A DNA stretch of 64,000 bases from a bacterium (GTDB lineage: Bacteria > Chloroflexota > Dormibacteria > Aeolococcales > Bog-877), in the NCBI GenBank assembly GCA_021795235.1, contig JAJYPP010000001.1, positions 1 through 64,000 of the forward strand, given 5' to 3'. This document shows positions 44,085 to 52,069 of this stretch, one piece after another; position 1 is the stretch's first letter; the number at the start of each line of letters is the position of its first letter. A program made the position numbers and the translations under genes. The notes under the pieces were generated by a model. It was not told the origin of the DNA and did not search any database. It saw only the letters and a list, made by a program, of their open reading frames with translations.

Positions 44085-44599
44085 ATAGTTAGTGCCCCTG
44101 ATGGCAAGTCCTCAACCATCAAATTGCGAAGTGGCTAGGAGCACCAGATTGCGGCTCCGGCGTCCATAGCACCACCAGACCACTGCACCAAAGAATTGGG
44201 TGATGCAGCACCAGATTGTGTGCTAATAGGCGGCTGGCCGACCGGGCCGCTTGGCCACCAGGTGGAAGAGACGGCTCAGCTGCCGGTAAGGGTCTCGCCG
44301 GCTGGCCTCAAGCTCGACCGCAAGGAGGTCGGCGCTGGCGTCTTCGGCCGGGAGCTCATGACTCCAGTCGTCCAAGAACAGCCGTACACTGCACCAACCG
44401 GCCGGTTCGATGCGTCCGGTTGGTCAACCATGTGTCCCGTTCTGCCCAGCAGTGGGGTGCCGCTTGTCGAGCTTGGATGGCGGCCCAGTGGTCTCTGCGC
44501 AGACCCGCTCACTATCGGAGCGTCCGAACTTGGCCACGATCAGTAGTCTCGCCTCTCATTACAGAACCCAAACCAGAGTTCCCAACAGCGCTGGACTTA

Positions 44600-44792
44600 G
44601 TAGGGTTAGACTGAGAGTAGTCTCGACAGGACTCGGACCTGCGCGTCCCGGTTCCGAGGTTAGGCGCTGCATCGGTCAGCGTCGGCAAGAGGCCGGAGAC
44701 CACCGAGTGATCTCCGGCCAGGGCGGACTAGGGCTGGGCTCCGGCGGGGCTAGTTGTCAGACCATCCCGCCGGGCCAGCCCGCCGTTTTTTT
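44600..44792 (+). ncRNA. Candidate structured small RNA with intrinsic terminator
   Basis: Five hairpins follow one another on the plus strand: AGACT/AGTCT (44608-44623), CTCGGA/TCCGAG (44632-44658), GCGCTG/CAGCGT (44664-44682), GGCCGGAGA/TCTCCGGCC (44691-44719, perfect 9 bp) and a long two-part stem GGGCTGG+CCGGCGGG/CCCGCCGG+CCAGCCC (44731-44781) followed by seven Ts (44786-44792). The last is a textbook terminator, rare in this GC-rich window. No protein frame runs through the region. Confidence 0.55.
44731..44792 (+). terminator. Strong intrinsic terminator
   Basis: A 15-bp two-part GC stem and a TTTTTTT tract on the plus strand. It ends no annotated protein gene; it is the 3' end of the candidate RNA. 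On the minus strand the A-tract precedes the stem, so it cannot serve the gene at 44815. Confidence 0.8.
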
Positions 44793-44814
44793 GAGCATGG
44801 TGCTCACCTCCTGC

Positions 44815-45321
44815 CTAGTCACGGCTGACTTCCTTCCCCTGACGAGGAAGATTGAGGAGATAGGGCTGAGACAGGTAGACATCATTCCAGTGGGTGCGAA
44901 CCCCGATCTGGCTGGGGTTGGTCGAAGTGCCCATCAACTGCGCCTCCGGAGGCGCAGTGAGACCCCACCCGTCCGCGTACCGGGTGAACCGTCTGTCACG
45001 GCTCAGGGTGCGCGGCACGGAGGCCCGCTTCACATGGAAACCGCGGGACATAAGCCGCACCCAGAGGTCGTCTACGAACATGTGTCTCGGCTCCTGGGTT
45101 AGGATCTGCTCAACTGCGGCGGGGATGCCGCGTGGCATCGGGGCGAACCCTGGCACCGAGCCGGGCGGTGCAACTCGGGTCTCCGTACGGGGCGGCGCGT
45201 ACTTCCGCTCTAATCCCGAGATCAGGGCGCCTAGCCGAGCCAGCGCGTCAGCGGTCGCTGCATATGCGGCTTGAGCCGCTCGCAGATCCTCTGCCAGTTG
45301 CCGTGGTGAGTCTGATGCCAT
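44815..45321 (-). CDS. Unknown protein with coiled coil and winged-helix-like domain
   Basis: 168 residues. The N-terminal part (LAEDLRAAQAAYAATADALARLGALISGLERKY, in parts) is a helical, coiled-coil-like region; a Pro-rich linker follows; residues about 68-125 (GIPAAVEQILTQEPRHMFVDDLWVRLMSRGFHV...VPRTLSRDRRFTRYADGWGL) look like a small winged helix. The same layout and the same LxRDRRF signature occur in the first gene of the type I R-M operon (55795). The C-terminal 40 residues are unassigned. The ATG at 45321 is in a fair context. Function unknown; a DNA-binding regulator is possible. Confidence 0.65.
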   Translation of the reverse strand: MASDSPRQLAEDLRAAQAAYAATADALARLGALISGLERKYAPPRTETRVAPPGSVPGFAPMPRGIPAAVEQILTQEPRHMFVDDLWVRLMSRGFHVKRASVPRTLSRDRRFTRYADGWGLTAPPEAQLMGTSTNPSQIGVRTHWNDVYLSQPYLLNLPRQGKEVSRD

Positions 45322-46232
45322 TACTCGGATGAGTGTACCAGGTTCGTCGGCAGCCTGTCTACGTTGTCCTAGGTGGCCGGGCGAGGCTACGCCGGAGCCG
45401 ACTTGTCAAGCATCGTGACGATCAAATTGAGCCACTACCTTCAAGGTAGCGAGCCAAATGCTGATCGGAGATGATCGCCATGAGGGTGACGGCGGGCTGC
45501 TCAAGGGGCATGGAGAGAGCCTGAAGTAACCGGGTCGGTCGGGGTCGTCGCAGGTCATGACCACGGGGTGGTTGGATATCGGGTCGACCAGTTGATGTGG
45601 CAGGTGTCCGCCTCCGTTCGCCTGCGTAGGGGTATCCGTTGGGGTAATGGCGGCCGAGCTGACACCATGCGTAGCTCCCAGCGTCATCTCAGGGCTGCTC
45701 TGCAGTCCGCGGCGAAGGCCGGGCACTCAGTCCGTCGGAGCATGCGCCGGCCAGGGTGTCGACTTGGTGTCCGGCGGATGACCCCCGGCACCCCAGCGGT
45801 CGGCCCACCCAGCCAAGACTTATCAGATGCGCTCATGGGAGCCGTGCGTCTGCGCGCAACCTGCTGGAACTCGTCAGCAGCCGCACTCGTCGCCATTTAG
45901 GGGCATGGAAGTCACGACTGGGATCACAGATGCGGCCGGTGTGGGTGGGGGGTGGCAGCTTTCCTGAGGGGTCACAACCTTACTGAGTCGGCACGTTGGG
46001 GAGTCCGGCTCCGTGTCAGACCGCTGAGGCAAGTGCTACAGGTCGAGGCCTTGGAGCCCCTGTCGGACGGCCCCGCCACCACAACGGCCAAGCAGCAGGG
46101 CGGATCTGTCCACGAGCCCGAGGTGAGCCACCACGCCGGCAAGCTGGAAGACGGCGGAAGAGCTAACGTGGTTATGATGTTGACCTCGGAGGTAGTTGGA
46201 TCCTCGGGTCCCATGCGGAAGTTGGAGCGACC
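45322..46232. other. 911-bp interval without a credible gene
   Basis: Only short, random-like frames. It holds the promoter of the minus-strand gene ending at 45321, one copy of a dispersed repeat near 45600-45655, and a TATGAT -10-like box near 46172 for the SEC-C gene. Confidence 0.45.
45600..45660. repeat. Dispersed repeat, central copy (three copies in the island)
   Basis: Core GTTCGCCTGCGTAGGGGTATCC is echoed near 40320-40380 (GTTCGCCTGGGTAGGAGCATCC) and 50345-50395 (TACGTCTGGGTAGGGGTATCC). On the minus strand all three can encode a D-[TA]-P-T-Q-[AT] peptide, so they may be pieces of one former gene. Confidence 0.5.
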
Positions 46233-47882
46233 GTGACCGCTCTCAAGGATCCTCTGGCGGCCAGGAAGCAGACCGAATCATGCTGGTGCGGTTCAGGTAA
46301 GCAGTATGGGAGCTGCCACGGTTGCCTGAACCAGGACAGCCCTCCTGGCGCTCCAGTGCCAGAGGACGATGACAAGCGTGTCTGGCTGTCACCGACCAGG
46401 ACGATGTCGCCAGAACTCCGAGAACACCTGAGCCAACAACTGTGCGGCATGTCAATCACGCTGCCGGGTCGCTCCGAGACTATCACTCGGCAGAGAGTCG
46501 TCAACTTGCACCTGGCCTTGGCCAGCGCTAAGCCGGCAGTTGATCCTCATGATCTCGCAACTATTGGGCTGAGACGGCTTGAGATGCTGGAACTGCTCGG
46601 TCTGAGCAAGCCCGATCGGCTGGAGGCTCGAATCCGCGAGCTGTCCGCGTCGGACCTGACAGATCTGCGGTACGGAGTAGTCGACCTCGCCAAGGTCACG
46701 ATCGATCGATTGCTGCATCAGGCCAGTCTGGATCCAGTGCCTACTGTGCTCTGGAACTCGAACTCCGAAGGGGCCCTGGGCACGATCGCTTCGACCATGT
46801 TGTGGGCGGATCACTACTTGATTGAGGACCAACTGCTCAATGCGCTTATGGACGATCAGCCATTTCTACCGGAACTCGCTGGGGCCATCCGCTATCTGCT
46901 TTCAAATGCTCCCTTGATCGAAACCGGTCTTCTAGTACCGATTCCCGTAGCGGCGGCTCGGGAGCTCGCCGCGACCGACATTGAGTCGGCGATTACCCAG
47001 GACCTTCGCGAGCGGAAGTTAATCCGTTGGACCCGCGATCAGGTTCGCCTGGTCGAGGGTCCAACGGCGCGCCAGGTGCTCTTCTTCGAGGCTCGGGACC
47101 ACGATGGACCGGAGCAGTTCTTCTTCAAGGCCGGCTTTCTCCGCGGGACGGAAGTCCCACTACCGGGTGGGGGCGGACGTGTCCTCTCTCGCCTCCTGGG
47201 CCCGTACGACCCGAATGAGAACTATCGACCGTGGATCCAGCAGAGTCGCCGCTCGGTGGCTCTCGACCTGCTCAACGAGATGAACACTGACTTGGCAATC
47301 GCAAGTGCGTTCGGTGGGCGGGTAGTCGCCCGGTCTCCCTTCCAAGCACGGCTGCTGCAACGCAAAGGCGCTCTGACGGTGACTGGCGCGCAGGCTCTCA
47401 GTTGGGCCGAAGTGCCCGCGATCTTGCCCCGGGACGCGCGTGACCTTGCCCGAGTCATCCGGAAGCATGACGCCGTGGAAGCCCTGCGGGCTACCGTTAG
47501 AAGTGCCATCCCCGAAGCTGGTGAGTTCACACCTGAACAGGGGGCCTTGCTCGCCGCCGAGTGCGTGCAGCGGGTTCAGGAGGACGTTGAGCGTCTTCGG
47601 CGAGACATCGGGCGCGACAGGATCCTGCACCTCGCTGAGTTCGTGATCGGCCTGCTGGCGTTTGGGCGGGCCCCGGCAGTCACCGGTTTGCTGGGGCCCG
47701 CCGCAGGGTTGGCCGTCAACTTCGGTCACTACCAGATCAACCAAGTCGCACGGCGGCGGTCTGGGGCGTACGCCGCGATGATCGGCGGAGGACTAGTCCC
47801 GCCTCGAGCCAACCCAGACCGCGGGGACCCGTCGGCCTATCAGCAGATGCGGATCAATCGGACGACCGCCATCCGACGGTGA
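46233..47882 (+). CDS. SEC-C motif protein of unknown function
   Basis: 549 residues. The N-terminus ESCWCGSGKQYGSCHG (Cys17, Cys19, Cys28, His29) is a SEC-C zinc-binding motif, as at the end of SecA and in several stress or defence proteins. The rest is a long, mostly helical protein I do not recognise, with a hydrophobic stretch near residues 480-510 (LAEFVIGLLAFGRAPAVTGLLGPAAGLAV, in parts). Start is a GTG with TTGGAG upstream. It lies in the accessory island without operon partners. Function unknown. Confidence 0.75.
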   Translation: MTALKDPLAARKQTESCWCGSGKQYGSCHGCLNQDSPPGAPVPEDDDKRVWLSPTRTMSPELREHLSQQLCGMSITLPGRSETITRQRVVNLHLALASAKPAVDPHDLATIGLRRLEMLELLGLSKPDRLEARIRELSASDLTDLRYGVVDLAKVTIDRLLHQASLDPVPTVLWNSNSEGALGTIASTMLWADHYLIEDQLLNALMDDQPFLPELAGAIRYLLSNAPLIETGLLVPIPVAAARELAATDIESAITQDLRERKLIRWTRDQVRLVEGPTARQVLFFEARDHDGPEQFFFKAGFLRGTEVPLPGGGGRVLSRLLGPYDPNENYRPWIQQSRRSVALDLLNEMNTDLAIASAFGGRVVARSPFQARLLQRKGALTVTGAQALSWAEVPAILPRDARDLARVIRKHDAVEALRATVRSAIPEAGEFTPEQGALLAAECVQRVQEDVERLRRDIGRDRILHLAEFVIGLLAFGRAPAVTGLLGPAAGLAVNFGHYQINQVARRRSGAYAAMIGGGLVPPRANPDRGDPSAYQQMRINRTTAIRR

Positions 47883-48027
47883 TTGGGAGTAGCTGTCGAG
47901 GCGGTCAACAGGCCGCGGGCTGGCGGCGGGGAGGAGGGCTGTCAGTGGTTCGGACCATCAGCTCCGAAAGAAGTACACGCGAGCTCGAAGGGGGAACGAG
48001 AGGCGAGATGGGACCGCCGACATCGGG

Positions 48028-48115
48028 TTTTTCAGATGCACCCAGGGGTGCCGCTGACGTCCGTCAGCGTCCGCGTGGAACTCAGGAGTGGCCGCCATTG
48101 ACCGCCTCTGTTCGC
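48028..48115 (-). repeat. Conserved coding relic, copy 2
   Basis: Minus-strand frame EFHADADGRQRHPWVHLKNP, matching copy 1 at 43875-43985. It lies in the 358-bp gap between the SEC-C and erm genes, which has no intact gene apart from the possible leader peptide below. Confidence 0.45.
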
Positions 48116-48218
48116 CACTAGTTGTTGGCGTTGTGGCCAAAACTGTGGTCAACACCCCGCGCTTCCGGCGGCTCAGGCCCGTGAACGGCGGGGGCTGGGA
48201 TCGAGTACTCTCATGGCC

Positions 48219-48320
48219 ATGATAACTGTGGTGATGTTCCGTGCCCGCCCGGCGGCGGACCGCGCGCGACGACCGGCGGCGGAGTCTCAGTCAGAACTTC
48301 CTACATCCGGATTGGGCTGA
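48219..48320 (+). CDS. Possible leader peptide overlapping the erm start
   Basis: 33-codon frame starting MITVVMFRARPA, ending inside erm in another frame. Its ATG is eight bases after TACTCT (48206-48211), so it could be translated from a leaderless mRNA. Arg-x-Arg near the N-terminus is like the macrolide-stalling motif of ErmD-type leader peptides. Purely a candidate. Confidence 0.3.
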   Translation: MITVVMFRARPAADRARRPAAESQSELPTSGLG

Positions 48321-48903
48321 GCGCGTAGTCGAGTCCGCCGACGTTCACTCCGGGCAGTTGGTCCTTGAGGTCGGGGCAGGGTCTGGAGTCATGACCTTGG
48401 CGCTCGCGCGACGTCAGGTGCGGGTGATCGCACTTGAGTTGGATCCGGTGTGGGCTCGGAAGTTGGCCGGCGTGGTCCGTGGTAGTGGCTTCAGTCAAGT
48501 GCGGGTGGTGCGCGCAGACGCGCTGACATTCCCCCTCCCCTCGCGGCCCTTCAGGGTGGTGGGCAACCCGCCCTTCGGGGCGACCACGGCAAGCCTTCGG
48601 CGCCTGCTGGAAGACCCTCGGGTCCCAATGCAGCGAGCGGACCTGATTGTTGAGTGGGAGGTCGCGCGGAAGCGCTCATCCGTACCGCCCGACACGCTGC
48701 TTGGCACGATCTGGGCCCCTTGGTGGGAGTTCGAGCTGGGCGAGAAGATCCCGTCCACCGCCTTCAGGCCGGTGCCGAGGGCCGCGGCGTGCCATCTGGT
48801 CATCAGGCGGCGGACTCCGCCGCTGCTCCCCCTTTCAGTCGCGGCCGCCTACGGCGCATTCGTCCGTACTTGGTGGATGAGGCGGCGAGACCCTGGGGAA
48901 TAA
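48241..48903 (+). CDS. erm: Erm-type 23S rRNA adenine-N6 methyltransferase
   Basis: 220 residues of the KsgA/Erm family. RRSLSQNFLHPDWAERVV is the family start, LVLEVGAGSGVMTLALARR motif I, VIALELDP the acidic loop, and FRVVGNPPFGATTASLRRLL motif IV (NPPFG) that binds the adenine. Family members methylate A2058 of 23S rRNA and give macrolide-lincosamide-streptogramin B resistance; KsgA would be longer and target 16S rRNA. The start is a GTG without a clear ribosome binding site. The C-terminal domain is shorter than in typical Erm (240-260). Alone in the island. Confidence 0.85.
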   Translation: MPARRRTARDDRRRSLSQNFLHPDWAERVVESADVHSGQLVLEVGAGSGVMTLALARRQVRVIALELDPVWARKLAGVVRGSGFSQVRVVRADALTFPLPSRPFRVVGNPPFGATTASLRRLLEDPRVPMQRADLIVEWEVARKRSSVPPDTLLGTIWAPWWEFELGEKIPSTAFRPVPRAAACHLVIRRRTPPLLPLSVAAAYGAFVRTWWMRRRDPGE

Positions 48904-49154
48904 CCTGGAGCACGTTGAATCGGTCCTCTGGTGCTGCCCGCAGGAGTGGCTCGGCGATCTGCGTAGCTGCGCCCGATTTGCGACTAGCTCGCCTCACCAG
49001 TGCTCGACACTGGCGGCGTGGTCCGGCGTCGACAGGAAAAACGGACCCGGCCCAATACACGCGTGACTCGCCGTGAGAAGGGGCCGGGGAGTGGTGAGAG
49101 GCCATTGGCGACGGGGATGGCGATGAACTCTCGCTCTCTACCGAGTGGCAGGCT

Positions 49155-49358
49155 TCAGCGTCCTTGGCGACCGGTCTGCCACGAGGCCCAGAACTCGTCG
49201 CGAGATACGCCGAGATCGTGGAGAAGCCTGACCAGGGCCTGTGGCCAGAAGGCGTGCCCCGGGTGACAGTGGGCCCGGCTCAGTTGGCCATCGCGATTGA
49301 GCACCTGAAGTTGCGGCGATCCGTCACCGCGAAGATCGGTCCCGAAGTATCGGAGCAC
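49155..49358 (-). pseudogene. Possible HicA-like C-terminal remnant
   Basis: The frame GQLSRAHCHPGHAFWPQALVRLLHDLGVSRDEFWASW resembles the end of HicA (V-P-x-H-P-G then L-R-x-I-L-x-x-x-G-x-S-x-D-E-F). The N-terminal half with the catalytic His does not fit, and the frame has no ribosome binding site. It follows the HicB-like gene 49409-49621 on the same strand, where a toxin gene would be expected. Confidence 0.4.
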
Positions 49359-49408
49359 ATTGACCAGCTAGCGGTACCTGAGTCCCGGGAGTGACGCGGA
49401 CCGCGGGG

Positions 49409-49621
49409 TCAGGGCGTAACCAGTTCGAACTGTCGGGAGGCGTCACTTCGCAGCTCGTCCTGCGCCTCCGGATAGGCTTGGACGAGATCAGGAAGATTCG
49501 CGAGCGCCTCTTCTCGAGTCGTCCCTTGGGCGACAGCGCGCACTTCGGCCGCGTGGGCCACCCATCCGCGCCCCGGCGATTCGATCAGGGTGAAGGCGAT
49601 GGTCACGGGCTCTCTGGGCAT
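49409..49621 (-). CDS. HicB-like antitoxin, copy 2
   Basis: 70 residues (MPREPVTIAFTLIESPGRGWVAHAAEVRAVAQG, in parts), closely similar to 41096-41308. The ATG at 49621 has a strong AAAGGAGG site, so it is surely translated if transcribed; the ORF-track start is 77 codons too early. The likely toxin downstream (49155-49358) seems decayed, leaving an orphan antitoxin. Confidence 0.75.
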   Translation of the reverse strand: MPREPVTIAFTLIESPGRGWVAHAAEVRAVAQGTTREEALANLPDLVQAYPEAQDELRSDASRQFELVTP

Positions 49622-49848
49622 AGTGAGTCCTCCTTTGGCAGGGCCGCTACGGTCCACAACGCAGTCTACCCATCCACGACGGCACCCTGGAGCCATCAAA
49701 GAGGGCGGACGCCCAACGCCTCGAGGGAGTGGCTGCATCCGGTCAGACTCGGCGGGTGTGCAACTTTGACGTTGGGTCCCTCGGGGCGCCTGGCGTGTCG
49801 CCGCAACCTCCGGCGCTGCGGCTACCCGACTACCAGGGAGGCCGACGG

Positions 49849-50079
49849 TCAAGCGGGAGTTCTGATCTCAATCTGGGTGACGAGAGGATGGCTCACTGGT
49901 TCTGGCACTGGGGTGCCGTCCGCGAAGTAGAGTTCGAGAGCCTCCTTGAGGTTGGCCAGCGCCTCCTCCACAGTTGGCCCCTGAGAAGTCACCTCGACTT
50001 GGAGGCAATGCGCTACGTACCACGTGCCTTCGCGAGTGATGATGGCCGTCAGCGTCCGGGACACGGTCGGGGTTGCCAC
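49849..50079 (-). CDS. HicB-like antitoxin
   Basis: 76 residues: RTLTAIITREGTWYVAHCLQVEVTSQGPTVEEALANLKEALELYF (in parts), a classic HicB fold of strand-strand-helix with Y-V-A-H-C and T-V-E-E-A-L-A-N-L. The GTG start at 50079 is preceded by TATCCT six bases upstream and no ribosome binding site, suggesting a leaderless mRNA. No HicA is coupled to it; a decayed copy of this gene lies 3' of hicA at 41550. Confidence 0.75.
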   Translation of the reverse strand: MATPTVSRTLTAIITREGTWYVAHCLQVEVTSQGPTVEEALANLKEALELYFADGTPVPEPVSHPLVTQIEIRTPA

Positions 50080-50890
50080 GAGCGCAGGATACCCGATTTG
50101 CCAGCGATGGGTCTGGTGTGTGGGGAGGCGGCCTGCCGGACCACTGACGTCTCTCAGCTGGCTGAGCGTGCCGGCCGGTAACTCGGCCGCCTTGCTCCGG
50201 GAATGGTGAGGGCCACTGGGTGGGCACCGAGCGCTGGCTCCAGGTCTTCCAGTTGATCCAGCGGATGTCCGCGAGTGTTCACAGGCGTCCGTCTTGAGAT
50301 CGAATGAGCCACTCTTTGAGGGTCGATCGTCCGCTTGAGTCCGTCACTGTACGTCTGGGTAGGGGTATCCGCTGGGGTAGTGGCAGACAGCTTGATACTG
50401 GGACGCAGCACTCGGAGTCGCTGACTGCCGGGCTGGATTGGTCCGTGTGGAGCGGCTACCAAGGATGCCGCCGAGGTGCGGGTGTGTCGGCTGTGAACGG
50501 CCGCGGTCACCTCTGGGGCGTGCACGTGGACGTGCGGTGCTCCGCTCTGGGCTCAGATCGCCCACTCAAAGGCTCGAATCCCGCCGCCCAAGCCAGTTGG
50601 TTCGCACTTGGTGGGCAGGGTGACCGCCTCGGCGGTTATTTGACACCTGCGGGCGAGCTGCCATCTCTGGGAGGAGCAGCGACGCATCGATTGCGGGCGA
50701 GCGGCAGAGACGGAGGACCGTTCGGGGCGTGCCAGATTGGCGGAGCCTGGTGGCTGCCCGGCTTCGGCCGTGCCAGTGGTCTCGAGCCCAGCGACTTAGA
50801 CTGCCGCAGATGAGGTTGCAGCGGACGACGAGATCCATCGTGGATATAACCACCGTACACACGTGCGACTACATCTTGTGGTCACGAGGC
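50080..50890. other. 811-bp interval without a credible gene
   Basis: Frames such as 50304-50813 plus and 50154-50525 minus are random-like. It contains one copy of the dispersed repeat (about 50345-50395). Confidence 0.4.
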
Positions 50891-50953
50891 TTGACACGTA
50901 CACTGGGTGGGGTCCATACTGCCTACTGGCAGGGTAGGCTCGTCCAGTATGGA
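50891..50953 (+). promoter_or_regulatory. Promoter TTGACA-18-CATACT with overlapping hairpin
   Basis: -35 TTGACA (50891-50896) and -10 CATACT (50915-50920), 18 bases apart. The perfect 9-bp inverted repeat TCCATACTG/CAGTATGGA (50913-50921 and 50945-50953) includes the -10 box, and a nested CCTAC/GTAGG extends the stem. It could be an operator, or a 5' mRNA hairpin. Confidence 0.6.
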
Positions 50954-51011
50954 GGGGCTCGATCTCGCTGACCAACCGTCTGTCTGGGCAGCAGTGAGGA
51001 GGACCACGGTG

Positions 51012-51209
51012 ATGATTTGCACAATCTGCGGAGAATGGGTGGCTCGCGAGATCATCCAGGATGAGGTGGCTAACTACTTCCAGCACCGACTCGTCAGGCA
51101 CCACGTCGGCAACGACTTGGCGGCAGGCATTGGCCACTTGGTTGGCATCGCGAGCGCGGTGTTGGTGATGAGCGCATTCTCAAGCAACTGGGGCAGGGGC
51201 CAGAAGTAG
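51012..51209 (+). CDS. Small CxxC membrane protein
   Basis: 65 residues: MICTICGEWVAREIIQDEVANYFQHRLVRHHVGNDLAAG followed by a hydrophobic stretch IGHLVGIASAVLVMSAF. It has one CxxC pair at the N-terminus and one predicted membrane helix. The ATG at 51012 is preceded by GAGGAGG and, 90 bases upstream, by a strong promoter with a hairpin; I prefer it to the ORF-track start. No known family. It precedes a 247-residue unknown gene by 116 bases. Confidence 0.6.
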   Translation: MICTICGEWVAREIIQDEVANYFQHRLVRHHVGNDLAAGIGHLVGIASAVLVMSAFSSNWGRGQK

Positions 51210-51325
51210 CCGGGATCCCTGGCGGACGTCAAGACTGCTGCTTGAGATAACGGTCGGACTAGCCTCGGCCCGTTGCTGACTGCCAACGACCCGTGCCAGG
51301 ATCAGGGGTTCCTTAGGGGAGTGCC

Positions 51326-52069
51326 GTGTCAAGACTCCGTTTAGAGGGAGTGGTTGCCTGTACCCGCCGGATGGAGGCATACGGAGGCGTGAGGATCTCC
51401 GAAACAGCCATACGGTCTCTGACGGATGCTCTAAAGACGGGGAGCGTGCCCTTCGGTCTTCACCACGACCCCCGTCATCGTCTAAACGCTGGCGTCGTTG
51501 ATGCATTCACTCGACACAGCGAGGACGGAGAGCTGCAGGCCGTCGTGGTCTTAGAGGTCGACGAATCTGAGTGGGCCGAGAATGGTGGCGGTAATGCAAC
51601 AGGCCTGTCCGTCAGCACGCGGCGGCTTCTCTTCGGGGAGCGCAAGGCGACACCGACCGTCACGATAGCGGCCGACGCTCAATGGTTCTCAGACCAGCAA
51701 ATCGAGGCCGCTTTTCGTGACCTCTCGACCGCTCTAGGAGCCGCTCACGGTTGCCGTCTCTACCAGTTTGCTCTTGAGCCTCCGGCAGTGGTCGCATTGG
51801 TGGTGACGCTTCAACAGATGTGTACCGTGCCTGCTACTCTCTTGTCCAGCTACATCTATGACGGCCTCAAGCACTTCGTCGCCCGGGAACCATCAATATT
51901 CAATGTGACAGTAACTTACGAGCAGACTGGGAAGACCACGGATGTCTACCTTGAGACGGCGTCAGACGAGGTGCTCAAGCACGCGATCAGCATTCTTGCC
52001 AGAGTATTCGACCATGGTGGGGAGTATGACTACTCTACCGACGCCGAGGACTGGATGCCCCGCAACTGA
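51326..52069 (+). CDS. Unknown protein, 247 residues
   Basis: Starts at a GTG after AGGGGAG. SRLRLEGVVACTRRMEAYGGVRISETAIRSLTDAL, then VPFGLHHDPRHRLNAGVVDAFTRHSEDGELQAVVVLEVDESEW, and a C-terminal half ending DEVLKHAISILARVFDHGG (quoted in parts). The first half (strand-rich, with HHDPRHRLNAG) resembles in style the head-morphogenesis/protease-like or single-domain proteins of mobile elements, but I do not recognise it. Codon use is more relaxed than in the core genes, fitting recent transfer. It lies between the CxxC protein and the SIR2 gene. Confidence 0.65.
   Translation: MSRLRLEGVVACTRRMEAYGGVRISETAIRSLTDALKTGSVPFGLHHDPRHRLNAGVVDAFTRHSEDGELQAVVVLEVDESEWAENGGGNATGLSVSTRRLLFGERKATPTVTIAADAQWFSDQQIEAAFRDLSTALGAAHGCRLYQFALEPPAVVALVVTLQQMCTVPATLLSSYIYDGLKHFVAREPSIFNVTVTYEQTGKTTDVYLETASDEVLKHAISILARVFDHGGEYDYSTDAEDWMPRN

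Larger units (their letters stand above)
49058..50045. repeat. Duplicated HicB-like module, copy 2
   Basis: Second copy of the segment at 40730-41715, same orientation. Here both HicB-like genes are intact. Confidence 0.75.

Noticed and set aside
44085-44200. Intact tRNA next to the right attachment-like repeat
   Set aside because: The sequence beyond the anticodon loop does not supply a D arm or the complementary 5' acceptor GCGCCCA.
50560-50600. T-loop-like GGCTCGAATCCC on the plus strand
   Set aside because: The bases on either side do not pair to form a T stem.
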